DNA of 64,000 bases from Luteibacter mycovicinus (lineage in GTDB: Bacteria > Pseudomonadota > Gammaproteobacteria > Xanthomonadales > Rhodanobacteraceae): positions 806,001 through 870,000 of the forward strand of contig NZ_JQNL01000001.1 in NCBI RefSeq assembly GCF_000745235.1, given 5' to 3'. Below the pieces are notes generated by a model. It worked only from the letters and a program-made list of their open reading frames with translations. It searched no databases and was not told the origin of the DNA. Positions 55,620-64,000 of the stretch are shown here, piece after piece. Position 1 is the first letter of the stretch, and each line of letters opens with the position of its first letter. Both the position numbers and the translations under genes were made by a program.

Positions 55620-56042
55620 TTAGTCGTCGCTGTCGCGATCGTTGTCGTTGTCGCGACCACCACGGCGGTCGTCGCCGTCGCTGTCGTCGTCACGGCGACG
55701 CGAACCCTTCTGCTCATCCTTTTCCTTGCTCTTCAGGATGAAGGACGGCTCGGTGTCGGCTTCGTCGCGGCGGACCACGAGGTGGCGCAGGACAGCGTCG
55801 TTGAAACGGAAGCCCGTCTCGAGCTCGTTGAGGGCGTTCTGCGAAACCTCGATGTTCAGCATCACGTAGTGAGCCTTGGCGAGGTTGGCGATCGGGTAAG
55901 CCAGCTGACGGCGGCCCCAGTCTTCCAGACGATGGATCGTGCCGTTGTCGCCTTCGATCAGCGCCTTGTAGCGCTCGATCATGGCGGGCACCTGTTCGCT
56001 CTGGTCCGGATGGACCAGGAACACGACTTCGTAATGACGCAT
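55620..56042 (-). CDS. rpsF: 30S ribosomal protein S6 with charged Asp/Arg tail
   Basis: A 140-residue S6. The ferredoxin-like core starts [20 protein letters not shown] and has [14 protein letters not shown] and [18 protein letters not shown]. After about residue 105 follows a disordered tail of alternating Arg and Asp ([20 protein letters not shown]). E. coli S6 also has an acidic tail, made of glutamates added by RimK; here the acid is genomic Asp. Start ATG at 56042 with AAGGAG upstream. Confidence 0.96.
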   Translation of the reverse strand: MRHYEVVFLVHPDQSEQVPAMIERYKALIEGDNGTIHRLEDWGRRQLAYPIANLAKAHYVMLNIEVSQNALNELETGFRFNDAVLRHLVVRRDEADTEPSFILKSKEKDEQKGSRRRDDDSDGDDRRGGRDNDNDRDSDD

Positions 56043-56138
56043 GGTGACTCCTTGTGGATGCACCCCTTCCGGGGATGGCAGCCTCCCGCGACGTGCGGTG
56101 AGGCAAGAAGACCCTCCTTTGGGGAGGGCCAGCCGCGC

Positions 56139-56168
56139 ATTGTAAGGAGATTCAGGGGGCTACCGCAA
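56139..56168 (-). promoter_or_regulatory. Predicted sigma-70 promoter of rpsF operon
   Basis: On the minus strand, TTGCGG (56168-56163), 18 bp, then TACAAT (56144-56139). The -10 box matches five of six consensus positions. The transcript would carry a leader of about 90 nt with a stable CCCTCCCCAAAGGAGGG hairpin and a CATCCCCGGAAGGGGTG hairpin before the start codon; an S6:S18 autoregulatory leader is a possibility I could not confirm. Confidence 0.5.
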
Positions 56169-56189
56169 GCGGAGGCGCAGCCGCCGCTG

Positions 56190-56285
56190 GGCAGGAGCGA
56201 GCCTTGGCCGCGAAATCCCGTCCCCGGGCCCGGGAGCTGGCGCGGACGGCTTGGCATGAGGCATCGCGCGCTCCTACCGGCGAGG
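56190..56285. repeat. REP pair, degenerate
   Basis: GGCAGGAGCGAGCCTTGGCC (starting about 56190) and the reverse-oriented CGCGCGCTCCTACCGGCGAG (ending about 56285) are two diverged REP units between rpsF and erpA. Together with the rpsF leader they fill the 244-bp gap 56043-56286. Confidence 0.6.
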
Positions 56286-56286
56286 C

Positions 56287-56613
56287 TTACGAGACGGTGA
56301 AGCTTTCGCCGCAGCCGCATTCGCCGGTGGCGTTGGGGTTGTGGAAGACGAACGAGGCGTTCAGGCCCTGGCGCTGGAAGTCGATCAAAGTGCCGTCGAC
56401 CAGGGGCAGGCTCTTCGGGTCGACCACGACGCGGATCCCATCGATATCGAGCACCTGGTCCTCGGCGGCGATGGCGCCGGCCAGGTCGACCACGTAGCCG
56501 AAGCCCGAGCAGCCCATTCGCTTGACGGAGAAACGCACGCCCGCGGCCTCAGGTGCCCGGGACAGGAAGGCTCGCATGCGGTCGGAGGCGGCGGGAGTGA
56601 TCTGGATGCTCAT
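56287..56613 (-). CDS. erpA: Iron-sulfur cluster insertion protein (A-type carrier, ErpA/IscA-like)
   Basis: A 108-residue HesB-fold protein that carries Fe-S clusters to target enzymes. The three cysteines are in [13 protein letters not shown] and the C-terminal [12 protein letters not shown]. ErpA and IscA are hard to separate by motif; the stand-alone position (not in an isc operon) favours ErpA. Divergent from asnS with 124 bp between starts. Confidence 0.9.
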   Translation of the reverse strand: MSIQITPAASDRMRAFLSRAPEAAGVRFSVKRMGCSGFGYVVDLAGAIAAEDQVLDIDGIRVVVDPKSLPLVDGTLIDFQRQGLNASFVFHNPNATGECGCGESFTVS

Positions 56614-56737
56614 GAAATCGTTTTATTACCGTGATATACCCGGGAACGGTGCCGTTCACGTGACCCTTACATTATCATGCAAGGTCGCGTCCCACGCGCC
56701 CTCCCTATGTGCGGCGCCTTTTCTGGAGTTTCAATCG

Positions 56738-58141
56738 ATGACGGTGGTAAGCGTCAAGCAGGCCCTCGCCGGCGGTACGACCGCAGGCGAACACGAAGTC
56801 ACGGTCCGCGGCTGGGTGCGCACCCTGCGCGAGTCCAAGGGTGGCCTCTCCTTCGTTAACGTGAGCGATGGCTCCTGCTTCGCCCCCATCCAGGTGGTCG
56901 CCACCTCGGATCTCGCCAACTACGAGACCGACGTTAAGCATCTTTCCGCCGGCGCCGGCGTGATCGCCACCGGCAGGCTCGTGCCTTCGCAGGGCAAGGG
57001 CCAGGCGTTCGAGATCCAGGCCACCCGCATCGACGTCACCGGTTTCGTCGAGAACCCGCTCACCTACCCCATTCAGCCAAAGCAGCACTCGATGGAGTTC
57101 CTGCGCGAGGTCGCCCACCTGCGCCCGCGCACCAACCTGTTCGGGGCCGTCACCCGCGTCCGCCACACCATGATGATGGCGATCCACCGGATCCTGACGG
57201 AGCAGGGCTTCTTCTGGATCAACACGCCGATCATCACCACCTCCGACGCCGAAGGCGCCGGTGACATGTTCCGCCTTTCCACGCTCGACCTGGCCAACCT
57301 GCCGCGCGACGACAAGGGCGGCATCGACTGGAAAAAGGACTTCTTCGGTCGCGAGGCCTTCCTCACCGTGTCCGGCCAGCTCAACGTCGAAGGCTATGCC
57401 ATGGCGATGAGCAAGGTGTACACGTTCGGCCCCACCTTCCGCGCCGAAAACTCCAACACCACGCGCCATCTGGCCGAGTTCTGGATGGTCGAGCCCGAAG
57501 TGGCCTTCGCCGACCTGAACGACAACGCCGATCTGGCCGAGCTGTTCCTCAAGGGCATCTTCAAGGCCGTGCTGGACGAGCGCCAGGACGATATGGCGTT
57601 CTTCGCCGAGCGCGTGCAGCCGGACGCCATCACGCGCCTGGAAGCGTTCATCGCCAAGCCGTTCGAGCGCATCCAGTACACCGAGGCCGTCGAGATCCTG
57701 CAGAAGTCCGGAAAAAAATTCGAACACCCGGTCGCCTGGGGTATCGACCTGCAGACCGAGCACGAGCGCTACCTCGCCGAGGAACATATCGGCCGTCCCG
57801 TGGTCGTCATGAACTACCCCGAAGAGATCAAGGCGTTCTATATGCGCCTCAACGACGACGGCAAGACCGTGGCGGCCATGGACGTCCTCGCACCCGGCAT
57901 CGGCGAGATCATCGGCGGTGCTCAGCGCGAGGAACGCCTGGACTACCTCGACCGCCGCATGGACCAGTTCAAGCTCGATAAGGACACCTACAACTGGTAC
58001 CGCGACCTGCGCCGCTACGGCACCGTGCCGCATGCCGGCTTCGGTCTGGGCTTCGAGCGCCTGCTGGTCTACGTCTGCGGCCTGGCCAACATACGTGACG
58101 CCATCCCCTACCCTCGCGCGGCAGGGAGCGCCGAGTTCTGA
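56738..58141 (+). CDS. asnS: Asparaginyl-tRNA synthetase
   Basis: A 467-residue class IIb synthetase. N-terminal OB-fold anticodon domain ([20 protein letters not shown]). Catalytic motif 2 is [21 protein letters not shown] and motif 3 is [31 protein letters not shown] is typical of AsnRS. The ATG at 56738 begins the family-like [13 protein letters not shown]. Its presence means Asn-tRNA can be charged directly rather than only through the amidotransferase route. Confidence 0.97.
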   Translation: MTVVSVKQALAGGTTAGEHEVTVRGWVRTLRESKGGLSFVNVSDGSCFAPIQVVATSDLANYETDVKHLSAGAGVIATGRLVPSQGKGQAFEIQATRIDVTGFVENPLTYPIQPKQHSMEFLREVAHLRPRTNLFGAVTRVRHTMMMAIHRILTEQGFFWINTPIITTSDAEGAGDMFRLSTLDLANLPRDDKGGIDWKKDFFGREAFLTVSGQLNVEGYAMAMSKVYTFGPTFRAENSNTTRHLAEFWMVEPEVAFADLNDNADLAELFLKGIFKAVLDERQDDMAFFAERVQPDAITRLEAFIAKPFERIQYTEAVEILQKSGKKFEHPVAWGIDLQTEHERYLAEEHIGRPVVVMNYPEEIKAFYMRLNDDGKTVAAMDVLAPGIGEIIGGAQREERLDYLDRRMDQFKLDKDTYNWYRDLRRYGTVPHAGFGLGFERLLVYVCGLANIRDAIPYPRAAGSAEF

Positions 58142-58161
58142 TCATTCCCCGACTGAAGACC

Positions 58162-58974
58162 ATGCCCCCACACGTCGTACGTCCCCTGTTGATCGCCGTG
58201 GCCCTGCTGGGCCTCGCCGCCTGCCATACGATGGGCGCGATCGTGCCGCCGAACTTCCGTCCGCCGGAAAAAACGACGGCCGCGATCGACGCCGCACGCA
58301 AGTCGCTCGAAGACGCCTCGCCGTGCTGTGGCAGCTTCGCCGACCTCTCCTACCAGGACATGCTGCCCTGGCAGCCGCAGCGGTTCGAACTGACGAAGGA
58401 CAGCCCGGTCGCCAATCTCAACGGCGACCGCAGCTACTTCCTCGCGTTCCGCCTGCCGGCGGGCGCGCAGATGCCGTACACGATCGCGCTGAAAGCCGAA
58501 CTCAACGGCCGCTGGCTCAGCTCCAGCTACCTCTTCGCCCCGACCATGGTGCTGCTGGACGACGCCTTCCAGCCGCTGCACGCGGAAGACATCCAGCTCT
58601 GCGAATACATGGGCTGGACCAACGAGACGACGGGCGCCTTCGGCAAGTTCAAGGTCGAAGACGACAAGGCGCGCTACCTGGTCGTGTATTCGTCGGCCAA
58701 GCAGCAGAAGAGCCAGACCTACTGGGAGCAGTCGCCCAGCAGCTTCTCGGCGGAAGCGCCCGTCAAGATGAGCTCGGCGGGAAGCTTCAAGATCCCGCAC
58801 GGCCCGGACGGCGTGCTGTTCCTGGGCATGCAGAACGATACGTACAAGAAGGCGATCGGCAACGCCGTCTGCTCGAAGGCGTCGCAGGGTAACGGCGTCA
58901 TATCGACCATTCGCGATGTGGTGACCACCGATCTTCTCGGCACCGACGCGAAGAAAAAAGACAAGGACAGCTGA
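58162..58974 (+). CDS. MalM-like periplasmic lipoprotein
   Basis: A 270-residue exported lipoprotein with signal LLIAVALLGLAACHTM, lipobox LAAC. The mature region resembles the MalM family: a double-Cys motif SPCCGSFADLSYQDMLPWQP, SYFLAFRLPAGAQMPY and SSYLFAPTMVLLDDAFQP. MalM is the poorly understood last gene of the maltose operon in enterics; here there are no maltose genes, so the name reflects only the fold. It starts 20 bp after asnS and is followed 7 bp later by a small membrane-protein gene. Confidence 0.75.
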   Translation: MPPHVVRPLLIAVALLGLAACHTMGAIVPPNFRPPEKTTAAIDAARKSLEDASPCCGSFADLSYQDMLPWQPQRFELTKDSPVANLNGDRSYFLAFRLPAGAQMPYTIALKAELNGRWLSSSYLFAPTMVLLDDAFQPLHAEDIQLCEYMGWTNETTGAFGKFKVEDDKARYLVVYSSAKQQKSQTYWEQSPSSFSAEAPVKMSSAGSFKIPHGPDGVLFLGMQNDTYKKAIGNAVCSKASQGNGVISTIRDVVTTDLLGTDAKKKDKDS

Positions 58975-58981
58975 CCCGATC

Positions 58982-59314
58982 ATGCAGACCGCGGTTCTCT
59001 TCTATCTTCTTCTCTTGCTGGGCGCCGTCGCGTTCTTTGTCCTGCACATCGTTGCGCAGTGGCGCTTCACGGCGACACTGCGCAAGCGCTATCCGGACCA
59101 GTGGAAAACCATCGTCGAGGCCGACTCCGGTCGCCCGAACGGCTTGTCCAACTGGCTGCGCGTGCGCCGCGTCCTGCGCTCGGACGCTCCCGCCCTGTTC
59201 AACGATGACCAGCTCAACCGCTGGCAGGCCTTGTGGCGACGTGCCCCCTGGCTCGCGTGGCCGTGCTGGTTGGCCGCGATGGCGTTACAGTGGTGGGCGA
59301 TGAAGCAACACTGA
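58982..59314 (+). CDS. Small membrane-associated protein of unknown function
   Basis: A 110-residue protein with an N-terminal membrane helix (AVLFYLLLLLGAVAFFVLHI) and a second hydrophobic segment near the C-terminus (APWLAWPCWLAAMALQWWA). The middle is basic and soluble (RRVLRSDAPALFNDDQ), suggesting a two-pass membrane protein with a cytoplasmic loop. No family recognised. It lies between the MalM-like gene and the SDR on the same strand. Confidence 0.7.
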   Translation: MQTAVLFYLLLLLGAVAFFVLHIVAQWRFTATLRKRYPDQWKTIVEADSGRPNGLSNWLRVRRVLRSDAPALFNDDQLNRWQALWRRAPWLAWPCWLAAMALQWWAMKQH

Positions 59315-59342
59315 TTCCCTTCACCCGCCGCAGGGAGTTCGC

Positions 59343-60131
59343 ATGGATCTTCGCCTCACCGGTCGACACGCGCTGATCTGCGGCGCATCGCAAGGCATCG
59401 GCCGCGCCACCGCCTTCGAGCTGGCCGAACTGGGCGCCAGCGTCACCCTGCTCTCCCGCTCCGCGGATGCGCTCGCCGCCCTCGCCCGCGAGCTGCCCGC
59501 CCGGTATGCCGGCCAGTCCCACGACCACCTCGCCGTCGACATGCTCGACACCGCCGGCCTGACCACGGCTATCGCGCGAGTGGTCAGCCTGCATGCCGTG
59601 CATATCGTGGTGAACAACAGTGGCGGGCCACCGCCAGGCCCCGCATGGTCCGCCGCGCCGGACGATTACCTGACAGCCTTTCGCCAGCACGTGCTGGCGG
59701 CCCAGGTCATTACCCAGGCCTGCCTGCCCGGCATGCGCGAGGCGCACTACGGCCGCGTGATCAATGTCGTCTCCACCTCGGTCAAGGCGCCGATCCCGAA
59801 CCTGGGCGTGTCCAATACCGTACGTGCCGCCACGGCCGGCTGGGCCAAGACGCTCGCATCGGAAGTGGCCGCCGACGGCATCACGGTGAACAACGTGCTG
59901 CCGGGCTATACGCGCACCTCGCGCACCGAGGAACTGATCGAGGCCAGGCGCGGGAACGGTCGCAGCCGCGAGGACGTGGAGCGCGATCTGCTCGCCAGCG
60001 TTCCCGCGGCGCGCTTCGGCGAACCGGCCGAGGTGGCCGCCGCGATCGCCTTCCTGGCCAGTCCGGCCGCCGGCTACGTCAATGGCGTGAGCCTGGCTGT
60101 CGACGGCGGGCGCACCCGAAACCTCAACTGA
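59343..60131 (+). CDS. SDR-family oxidoreductase, atypical active site
   Basis: A 262-residue short-chain dehydrogenase with the nucleotide loop CGASQGIGRA and NNSGGPPPG. The position that normally holds Tyr-x3-Lys reads GVSNTVRAATAGWAKTL, so the catalytic Tyr is missing and Ser/Asn stand in its place; the later VNNVLPGYTRTSRTEELI is typical of the subgroup with this change. Such SDRs are found with aromatic degradation genes. Directly followed (7 bp) by the aminomuconate semialdehyde dehydrogenase, so it probably acts in the same pathway, but the reaction is unknown. Confidence 0.82.
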   Translation: MDLRLTGRHALICGASQGIGRATAFELAELGASVTLLSRSADALAALARELPARYAGQSHDHLAVDMLDTAGLTTAIARVVSLHAVHIVVNNSGGPPPGPAWSAAPDDYLTAFRQHVLAAQVITQACLPGMREAHYGRVINVVSTSVKAPIPNLGVSNTVRAATAGWAKTLASEVAADGITVNNVLPGYTRTSRTEELIEARRGNGRSREDVERDLLASVPAARFGEPAEVAAAIAFLASPAAGYVNGVSLAVDGGRTRNLN

Positions 60132-60138
60132 GGCAGCC

Positions 60139-61590
60139 ATGATCGTTCTCGCCAACCTCATCGACGGGAAGGCACGCGCGCCGCGGGGCGATCGCTATCT
60201 CGACGTCATCGACCCGGCCACGAGCCACGTCTTTGCCCGGTGCCCCGATTCCGATGCGGCCGACGTCGCGGACGCCGTGAGCGCCGCCTCACAGGCCGCC
60301 GCCGGATGGGCGTCGACCCCGGCCGACGCGCGCGCCGCGTGCCTGTCCCGTCTTGCCGATCGGATCGAAGCGCGCCTCGCCGCCTTCGCCGCGGCGGAGT
60401 CGCAAGACAGCGGCAAGCCGCTCGCTCTCGCACGCACGCTGGATATCCCTCGTGCGATCGCCAACCTTCGTTTCTTCGCGGCCGCCGCGACGCAATGGAG
60501 CAGCGAGTCGCACGCGATGGAGCGCGGCGCCATCAATTACACGCTGCGGCTTCCCCTGGGCGTCGTCGGCTGCATCAGTCCGTGGAATCTTCCGCTCTAT
60601 CTGTTCACGTGGAAGATCGCCCCCGCGCTGGCCGCCGGCAACACCGTGGTGGCCAAGCCTTCGGAAGTGACGCCGTATACCGCGTGGCTGCTCGGCACAC
60701 TGGCCTGCGACGCGGGCTTCCCGCCTGGCGTCCTCAACATCGTCCACGGGACGGGGCCCGCCGTCGGCGAGGCGGTCGTCACGCACGAGGGCGTCAAGGC
60801 CGTCTCGTTCACGGGCAGCACGCGCACGGGTGTCGCCATCGCCTCCGCGGCGGCGGCGCAGCTCAAGAAGGTGTCGCTGGAGCTCGGCGGCAAGAATCCC
60901 ACCGTCGTCTTCGACGATTTCGATTTCTCCGACGCGGCGATGAGCACGATCGTCCGCTCGGGCTTCGCGAACCAGGGTGAAATCTGCCTCTGCGGATCGC
61001 GCCTGCTGGTGCAGCGAAGCATCTACGAGCGTTTTCGCTCGGCCTACCTGGAGCGTGTCGGCGCACTGCGTACCGGCGATCCGAACGACGCGACGAGCGA
61101 TCTCGGCGCACTGGTCTCGCGGGCGCACTTCGACAAGGTCATGGGATGCATCGAACGTGCGCGCCAGGAAGGCGGACGTCTGCTGACAGGGGGAGAGCGC
61201 GTGCAGGTGGACGGTCGCTGCGCAGAGGGCTGGTTCGTCGCACCCACGGTCATCGAAGGGCTGCCGCCGGAGGCGGCGACCAATCAGGAGGAAATCTTCG
61301 GCCCGGTCGTCACGCTGATCCCCTTCGACAGCGAAGACGACGCCCTGGCGAACGCCAACGGTACGCCTTATGGGCTGGCCGCCTCGGTATGGACGCGGGA
61401 TGTTTCGCGGGCACACCGGTTTTCGGCGCGGCTGCGGTTCGGCATCGTCTGGGTCAACTGCTGGATGCTGCGCGATCTGCGCACGCCTTTCGGCGGCTCG
61501 GGTCAGTCGGGTGTCGGCCGCGAAGGCGGCATCGAAGCCATGCGTTTTTTCACAGAGGCCAGAAATGTCTGCATCGACCATGGGTCATGA
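60139..61590 (+). CDS. 2-aminomuconate-6-semialdehyde dehydrogenase (aldehyde dehydrogenase family)
   Basis: A 483-residue NAD-dependent aldehyde dehydrogenase. It has the cofactor region FTGSTRTGVAIA, the general-base Glu in SLELGGKNPTVVF, the catalytic Cys in QGEICLCGSRLLV and the C-terminal FGGSGQSGVGREGG. It resembles the 2-hydroxymuconate/2-aminomuconate semialdehyde group (NLIDGKARAP start, PLGVVGCISPWNLPLYL). Between an SDR and a RidA-type aminomuconate deaminase, oxidation of 2-aminomuconate semialdehyde, the product of ACMSD, is the most likely reaction. Confidence 0.87.
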   Translation: MIVLANLIDGKARAPRGDRYLDVIDPATSHVFARCPDSDAADVADAVSAASQAAAGWASTPADARAACLSRLADRIEARLAAFAAAESQDSGKPLALARTLDIPRAIANLRFFAAAATQWSSESHAMERGAINYTLRLPLGVVGCISPWNLPLYLFTWKIAPALAAGNTVVAKPSEVTPYTAWLLGTLACDAGFPPGVLNIVHGTGPAVGEAVVTHEGVKAVSFTGSTRTGVAIASAAAAQLKKVSLELGGKNPTVVFDDFDFSDAAMSTIVRSGFANQGEICLCGSRLLVQRSIYERFRSAYLERVGALRTGDPNDATSDLGALVSRAHFDKVMGCIERARQEGGRLLTGGERVQVDGRCAEGWFVAPTVIEGLPPEAATNQEEIFGPVVTLIPFDSEDDALANANGTPYGLAASVWTRDVSRAHRFSARLRFGIVWVNCWMLRDLRTPFGGSGQSGVGREGGIEAMRFFTEARNVCIDHGS

Positions 61591-62002
61591 CGTCATCCGT
61601 GTCGGGGGCGCACCGAAGCCCGTCGGCGCTTATCCGCACGCCCGGCGGGTGGGTTCGTTGCTCTTCCTCTCAGGCATCGGCCCGCGTGTACCCGCGGACA
61701 ATTCGATCCCCGGCAACGTGGTCGATGCGGACGGAACGCTCGTCGGCCACGACATCGAAGCGCAGTGCCGCCAGGTGTTCGCCAATGTTCGCGCGGTGCT
61801 TGAAGCCAGCGGCGCCCGGTTCGAGGACCTGGTCGATGTGACGGTTTACCTGACCGATATGGCGGGCGATTTTGAAGCGTATAACCGGCTCTACGCGGAG
61901 GCGTTCGCGGGGGTGGATGCGTGCCGCACCACCGTGGAGGTGAATGCGTTGCCTACGGCGATCGCGATCGAGCTGAAGTGTGTGGCCGCATTCGCTTCGT
62001 AG
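61565..62002 (+). CDS. RidA-family protein, probable 2-aminomuconate deaminase
   Basis: A 145-residue Rid-superfamily protein. The core shows LFLSGIGPRVPADN, NVRAVLEASGARFEDLVDVTV and the conserved Arg in ACRTTVEVNALP. Stand-alone RidA removes reactive enamines; members with this longer insert next to an aminomuconate semialdehyde dehydrogenase are 2-aminomuconate deaminases (NbaF/AmnD). The ATG at 61565 overlaps the dehydrogenase by 26 bp and has AGAGG upstream; an in-frame ATG five codons later is possible. Confidence 0.85.
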   Translation: MSASTMGHDVIRVGGAPKPVGAYPHARRVGSLLFLSGIGPRVPADNSIPGNVVDADGTLVGHDIEAQCRQVFANVRAVLEASGARFEDLVDVTVYLTDMAGDFEAYNRLYAEAFAGVDACRTTVEVNALPTAIAIELKCVAAFAS

Positions 62003-62018
62003 GCGTTCGCCAAAAGGC

Positions 62019-62813
62019 TCAGGAAACCGCGGGAACCGAAGCCAGGCACACCTTCAGCATGTCGCCGATCAACGCCTGCACCCCGGCCGCCTTCCTGGGC
62101 AGATACTCGAACGATTCCTCGTCCATGTAGTTGATCTGCGACAGCTCGAGCTGGATCGCGTCGATGCCCTTGTCCGGTCGTCCGTAATGACGGGTGATGT
62201 GGCCGCCCTTGAAGCGCCCGTTGACGGCAAAGCTGTAGTCGCCCTGCCCCTCGAGCACGCCGACCAGCGCCTCCTGCAACCCGGGCGAGCAACTGGCGCC
62301 ATCCACCGTACCGATGTTGAAATCCGGCAGGCGCCCGTCGAACAGCATCGGCACTTCACTGCGGATCGAATGGCCTTCCCACAGCACGACACGCCCGAAC
62401 TGCTTGCGCAGGCGGGCGATCTCGTCGCCCAGCGCCTGGTGGTAGGGCTTCCACCAACGCGTCACGCGATCGGCGATCTCGGCCGCGTCGGGCTCGGCAC
62501 CCGGCCGGTAGATCGGGCTGCCGTCGAACATGACCGTCGGCGCCAGGCCGGTCTCGGCCTGCCCGGGATACAGGGCATGCCCGTCAGAAGGACGGTTGAG
62601 ATCGACCACGTAGCGGGACGCGAAGGGCTTGATGACGCTGGCGCCCATGCTCCGGGCGAAGTCATAAAGCTCGGCCACGTGCCAGTCGGTGTCCACCGAA
62701 CGGCGTGCCCGGCGCTTCATGCGGGCGCCGATATCGTCGGGAATGGCGCTGCCGTTGTGCGGCAGGCTGATCAGGAGCGGCGCGTTGCCGCGATGAAGGG
62801 TGTACGGAATCAT
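62019..62813 (-). CDS. hutG: N-formylglutamate deformylase
   Basis: A 264-residue hydrolase of the N-formylglutamate amidohydrolase family, which releases glutamate and formate in histidine breakdown. Family segments are LLISLPHNGSAIPDDI, VDTDWHVAELYDFA, YVVDLNRPSDGHALYPG, VLWEGHSIRSEVPMLFDG and GHITRHYGRPDKGIDAIQLE. No other hut genes are in the window. It is convergent with the aminomuconate deaminase gene (16 bp apart) and 16 bp downstream of gorA on the same strand. Confidence 0.93.
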   Translation of the reverse strand: MIPYTLHRGNAPLLISLPHNGSAIPDDIGARMKRRARRSVDTDWHVAELYDFARSMGASVIKPFASRYVVDLNRPSDGHALYPGQAETGLAPTVMFDGSPIYRPGAEPDAAEIADRVTRWWKPYHQALGDEIARLRKQFGRVVLWEGHSIRSEVPMLFDGRLPDFNIGTVDGASCSPGLQEALVGVLEGQGDYSFAVNGRFKGGHITRHYGRPDKGIDAIQLELSQINYMDEESFEYLPRKAAGVQALIGDMLKVCLASVPAVS

Positions 62814-62829
62814 GGGCTCAGTGTAGCGC

Positions 62830-64000
62830 TCAACCGGGCACGCGATCGCCCATGGTCACCATCTCTTCGGCCGAGGTCGGATGGACGGCCAGGGTCGCGT
62901 CGAAATCGTCCTTGGTGGCGCCCATCTTGATGGCCACGGCGAAGCCCTGGAGGATCTCATCCACGCCGGGACCCAGCATCTGCATGCCGACGATGCGCGA
63001 GTCCTCGCCGGTGCAGATCAGCTTGAAGCGGACCTTCATCGGCCGCTGCGCCAGGGCGAGCTGCATGGGCACGAACGATTGCTTGTACAGGTGCACGTCC
63101 GCGCCATAGGCCTCCCGGGCCTGTTCCTCGGACATGCCGACGGTGCCCAGTGGCGGATGCGAGAACACGACGGTAGGTACGTTCCGGTAGTCGAGACGCG
63201 CGTTCGGTTTTCCTCCAAACAACCGGTCGGCCAGCTTGCGCCCGGCGGACACGGCCACCGGGGTCAGCGCCAGCCGCTGGGTCACGTCGCCGACCGCATA
63301 GATCCCGGGTACGTTGGTGTTCTGGAAATCGTCGACTTCGATGTGACCCTCGTCATCGGTCGCCAGACCGATGACGCCGATATCGAGCGACTCGGTATTC
63401 GCCTCGCGACCCACCGCCCAGACCAGCAGATCGTAGGGACCGGGATGACTGCCCTTGTCGCAGTCGAGCAAAAGAACGCCGTCCTTTTCATGCACGGCGT
63501 CGATCTGGCACGTGTAATGGATACCGATGCCATGCTTCTGCATCTCCTCACCCAGCTGGTACGAGATTTCCTCATCGAAGCCACTCATCAGCCTCCCGCG
63601 GACGAACAGGTCGACCTCGCTGCCCAGGGCGCGAAGCACACCCGCGAGCTCGACGGCGACATAGCCACCGCCGACGATCGCCGTGCGTTTCGGGCATTCG
63701 CGCAGCTGGAAGAACCCGTCCGATGTCACACCGAGGTCGAAGCCGGGCTTATCGAGCTTCTTCGGTGTCGAGCCTGTGGCGATTACGATGTGCGGCGCGG
63801 TGAGTTCCCGTTCGCCCGCGCGGACGCGATCCGGCGCGACGAAGCGTGCGCGCTCGTGGACCAGCGTGACGTGTGCCTTGTCGAGCGACTGACGGTAACT
63901 GGCGTGGATATGCTCGATATAGTCATCGCGTCGGTCGATGAAGCGAGGCCAGTCGAGACTGCCGGGACTCTCATGGAAGCCGTAGTCCACAGCGATGTAC
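62830..64000 (-). CDS. gorA: Glutathione-disulfide reductase, 5' end outside window
   Basis: The C-terminal 390 residues of a flavoprotein disulfide reductase; the reading frame is open to the window edge, so the redox CxxxxC motif and FAD-binding N-terminus lie beyond. Visible parts are the FAD region IVIATGSTPKKLDKPGF, the NAD(P)H-binding TAIVGGGYVAVELAGVLRAL, the second FAD segment GIYAVGDVTQRLALTPVA, and the dimer-interface active-site histidine in LAVHPTSAEEMVTM. Glutathione reductase fits better than lipoamide or mycothione reductase because of the SDGFFQLRECP and HPTSAEE patterns. Confidence 0.92.
   Translation of the reverse strand, partial: YIAVDYGFHESPGSLDWPRFIDRRDDYIEHIHASYRQSLDKAHVTLVHERARFVAPDRVRAGERELTAPHIVIATGSTPKKLDKPGFDLGVTSDGFFQLRECPKRTAIVGGGYVAVELAGVLRALGSEVDLFVRGRLMSGFDEEISYQLGEEMQKHGIGIHYTCQIDAVHEKDGVLLLDCDKGSHPGPYDLLVWAVGREANTESLDIGVIGLATDDEGHIEVDDFQNTNVPGIYAVGDVTQRLALTPVAVSAGRKLADRLFGGKPNARLDYRNVPTVVFSHPPLGTVGMSEEQAREAYGADVHLYKQSFVPMQLALAQRPMKVRFKLICTGEDSRIVGMQMLGPGVDEILQGFAVAIKMGATKDDFDATLAVHPTSAEEMVTMGDRVPG

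Overview
The window is a dense, GC-rich chromosomal segment of a gammaproteobacterium of the order Xanthomonadales, most likely family Rhodanobacteraceae (Luteibacter/Dyella-like; the genus is an inference). The strongest pointers are the xanthomonad-type acetylated arginine pathway (N-acetylornithine carbamoyltransferase, N-acetylcitrulline deacetylase and a fused N-acetylglutamate synthase/kinase next to proB-proA), a FimX-like degenerate c-di-GMP receptor, a DksA without a complete zinc finger, FolE2, and many intergenic REP hairpins that begin with GTAG. No rRNA, tRNA, prophage or CRISPR array was seen.

Layout. 1-0.4 kb: 3' end of an IS3-family element. 0.5-4.0 kb: slyD, divergent from a leucine-catabolism pair (methylcrotonyl-CoA carboxylase alpha and HMG-CoA lyase). 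4.1-9.3 kb: GNAT acetyltransferases, an SDR, the EF-P paralogue EfpL and a FUSC protein split into two frames. 9.5-13.1 kb: kynurenine catabolism (ACMSD, kynU) with two unknown proteins. 13.1-14.6 kb: a lower-GC patch of small, mostly membrane proteins. 14.6-24.1 kb: the minus-strand operon argF'-argG-argE'-argB-argC-argH-proB-proA. Its leader holds a candidate arginine attenuator, and further upstream lie two copies of a structured repeat with compensatory base changes. 24.8-33.7 kb: a glycine-zipper protein, cysS-sufE, then two identical IS3-family copies flanking dksA, yidD, dihydroorotase and an M23 peptidase. 33.7-40.4 kb: folE2, a squalene-synthase-like protein, gph, ubiG, YciI, mtaD, efp and divergent epmB. 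40.5-42.6 kb: fimX. 42.6-47.0 kb: the ffh-rpsP-rimM-trmD-rplS operon and a CcsA/YpjD-like membrane protein. 47.1-56.1 kb: radA, alr, dnaB and rpsF-rpsR-rplI, interrupted by three envelope-protein genes. 56.3-62.0 kb: erpA, asnS, a MalM-like lipoprotein and a second kynurenine-branch locus (SDR, 2-aminomuconate semialdehyde dehydrogenase, RidA-type deaminase). 62-64 kb: hutG and a 5'-truncated gorA.

How the genes work together. Arginine and proline synthesis form one transcription block. Tryptophan/kynurenine breakdown is split between two loci 47 kb apart that together cover kynurenine cleavage, ACMS decarboxylation, semialdehyde oxidation and aminomuconate deamination. Both EF-P paralogues and the EF-P lysine-modification enzyme EpmB are present. 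The most unusual non-coding signals are the structured repeat pair (24416-24743), the candidate arg attenuator (24137-24243) and the repeated insertion of one IS into the loops of REP hairpins.
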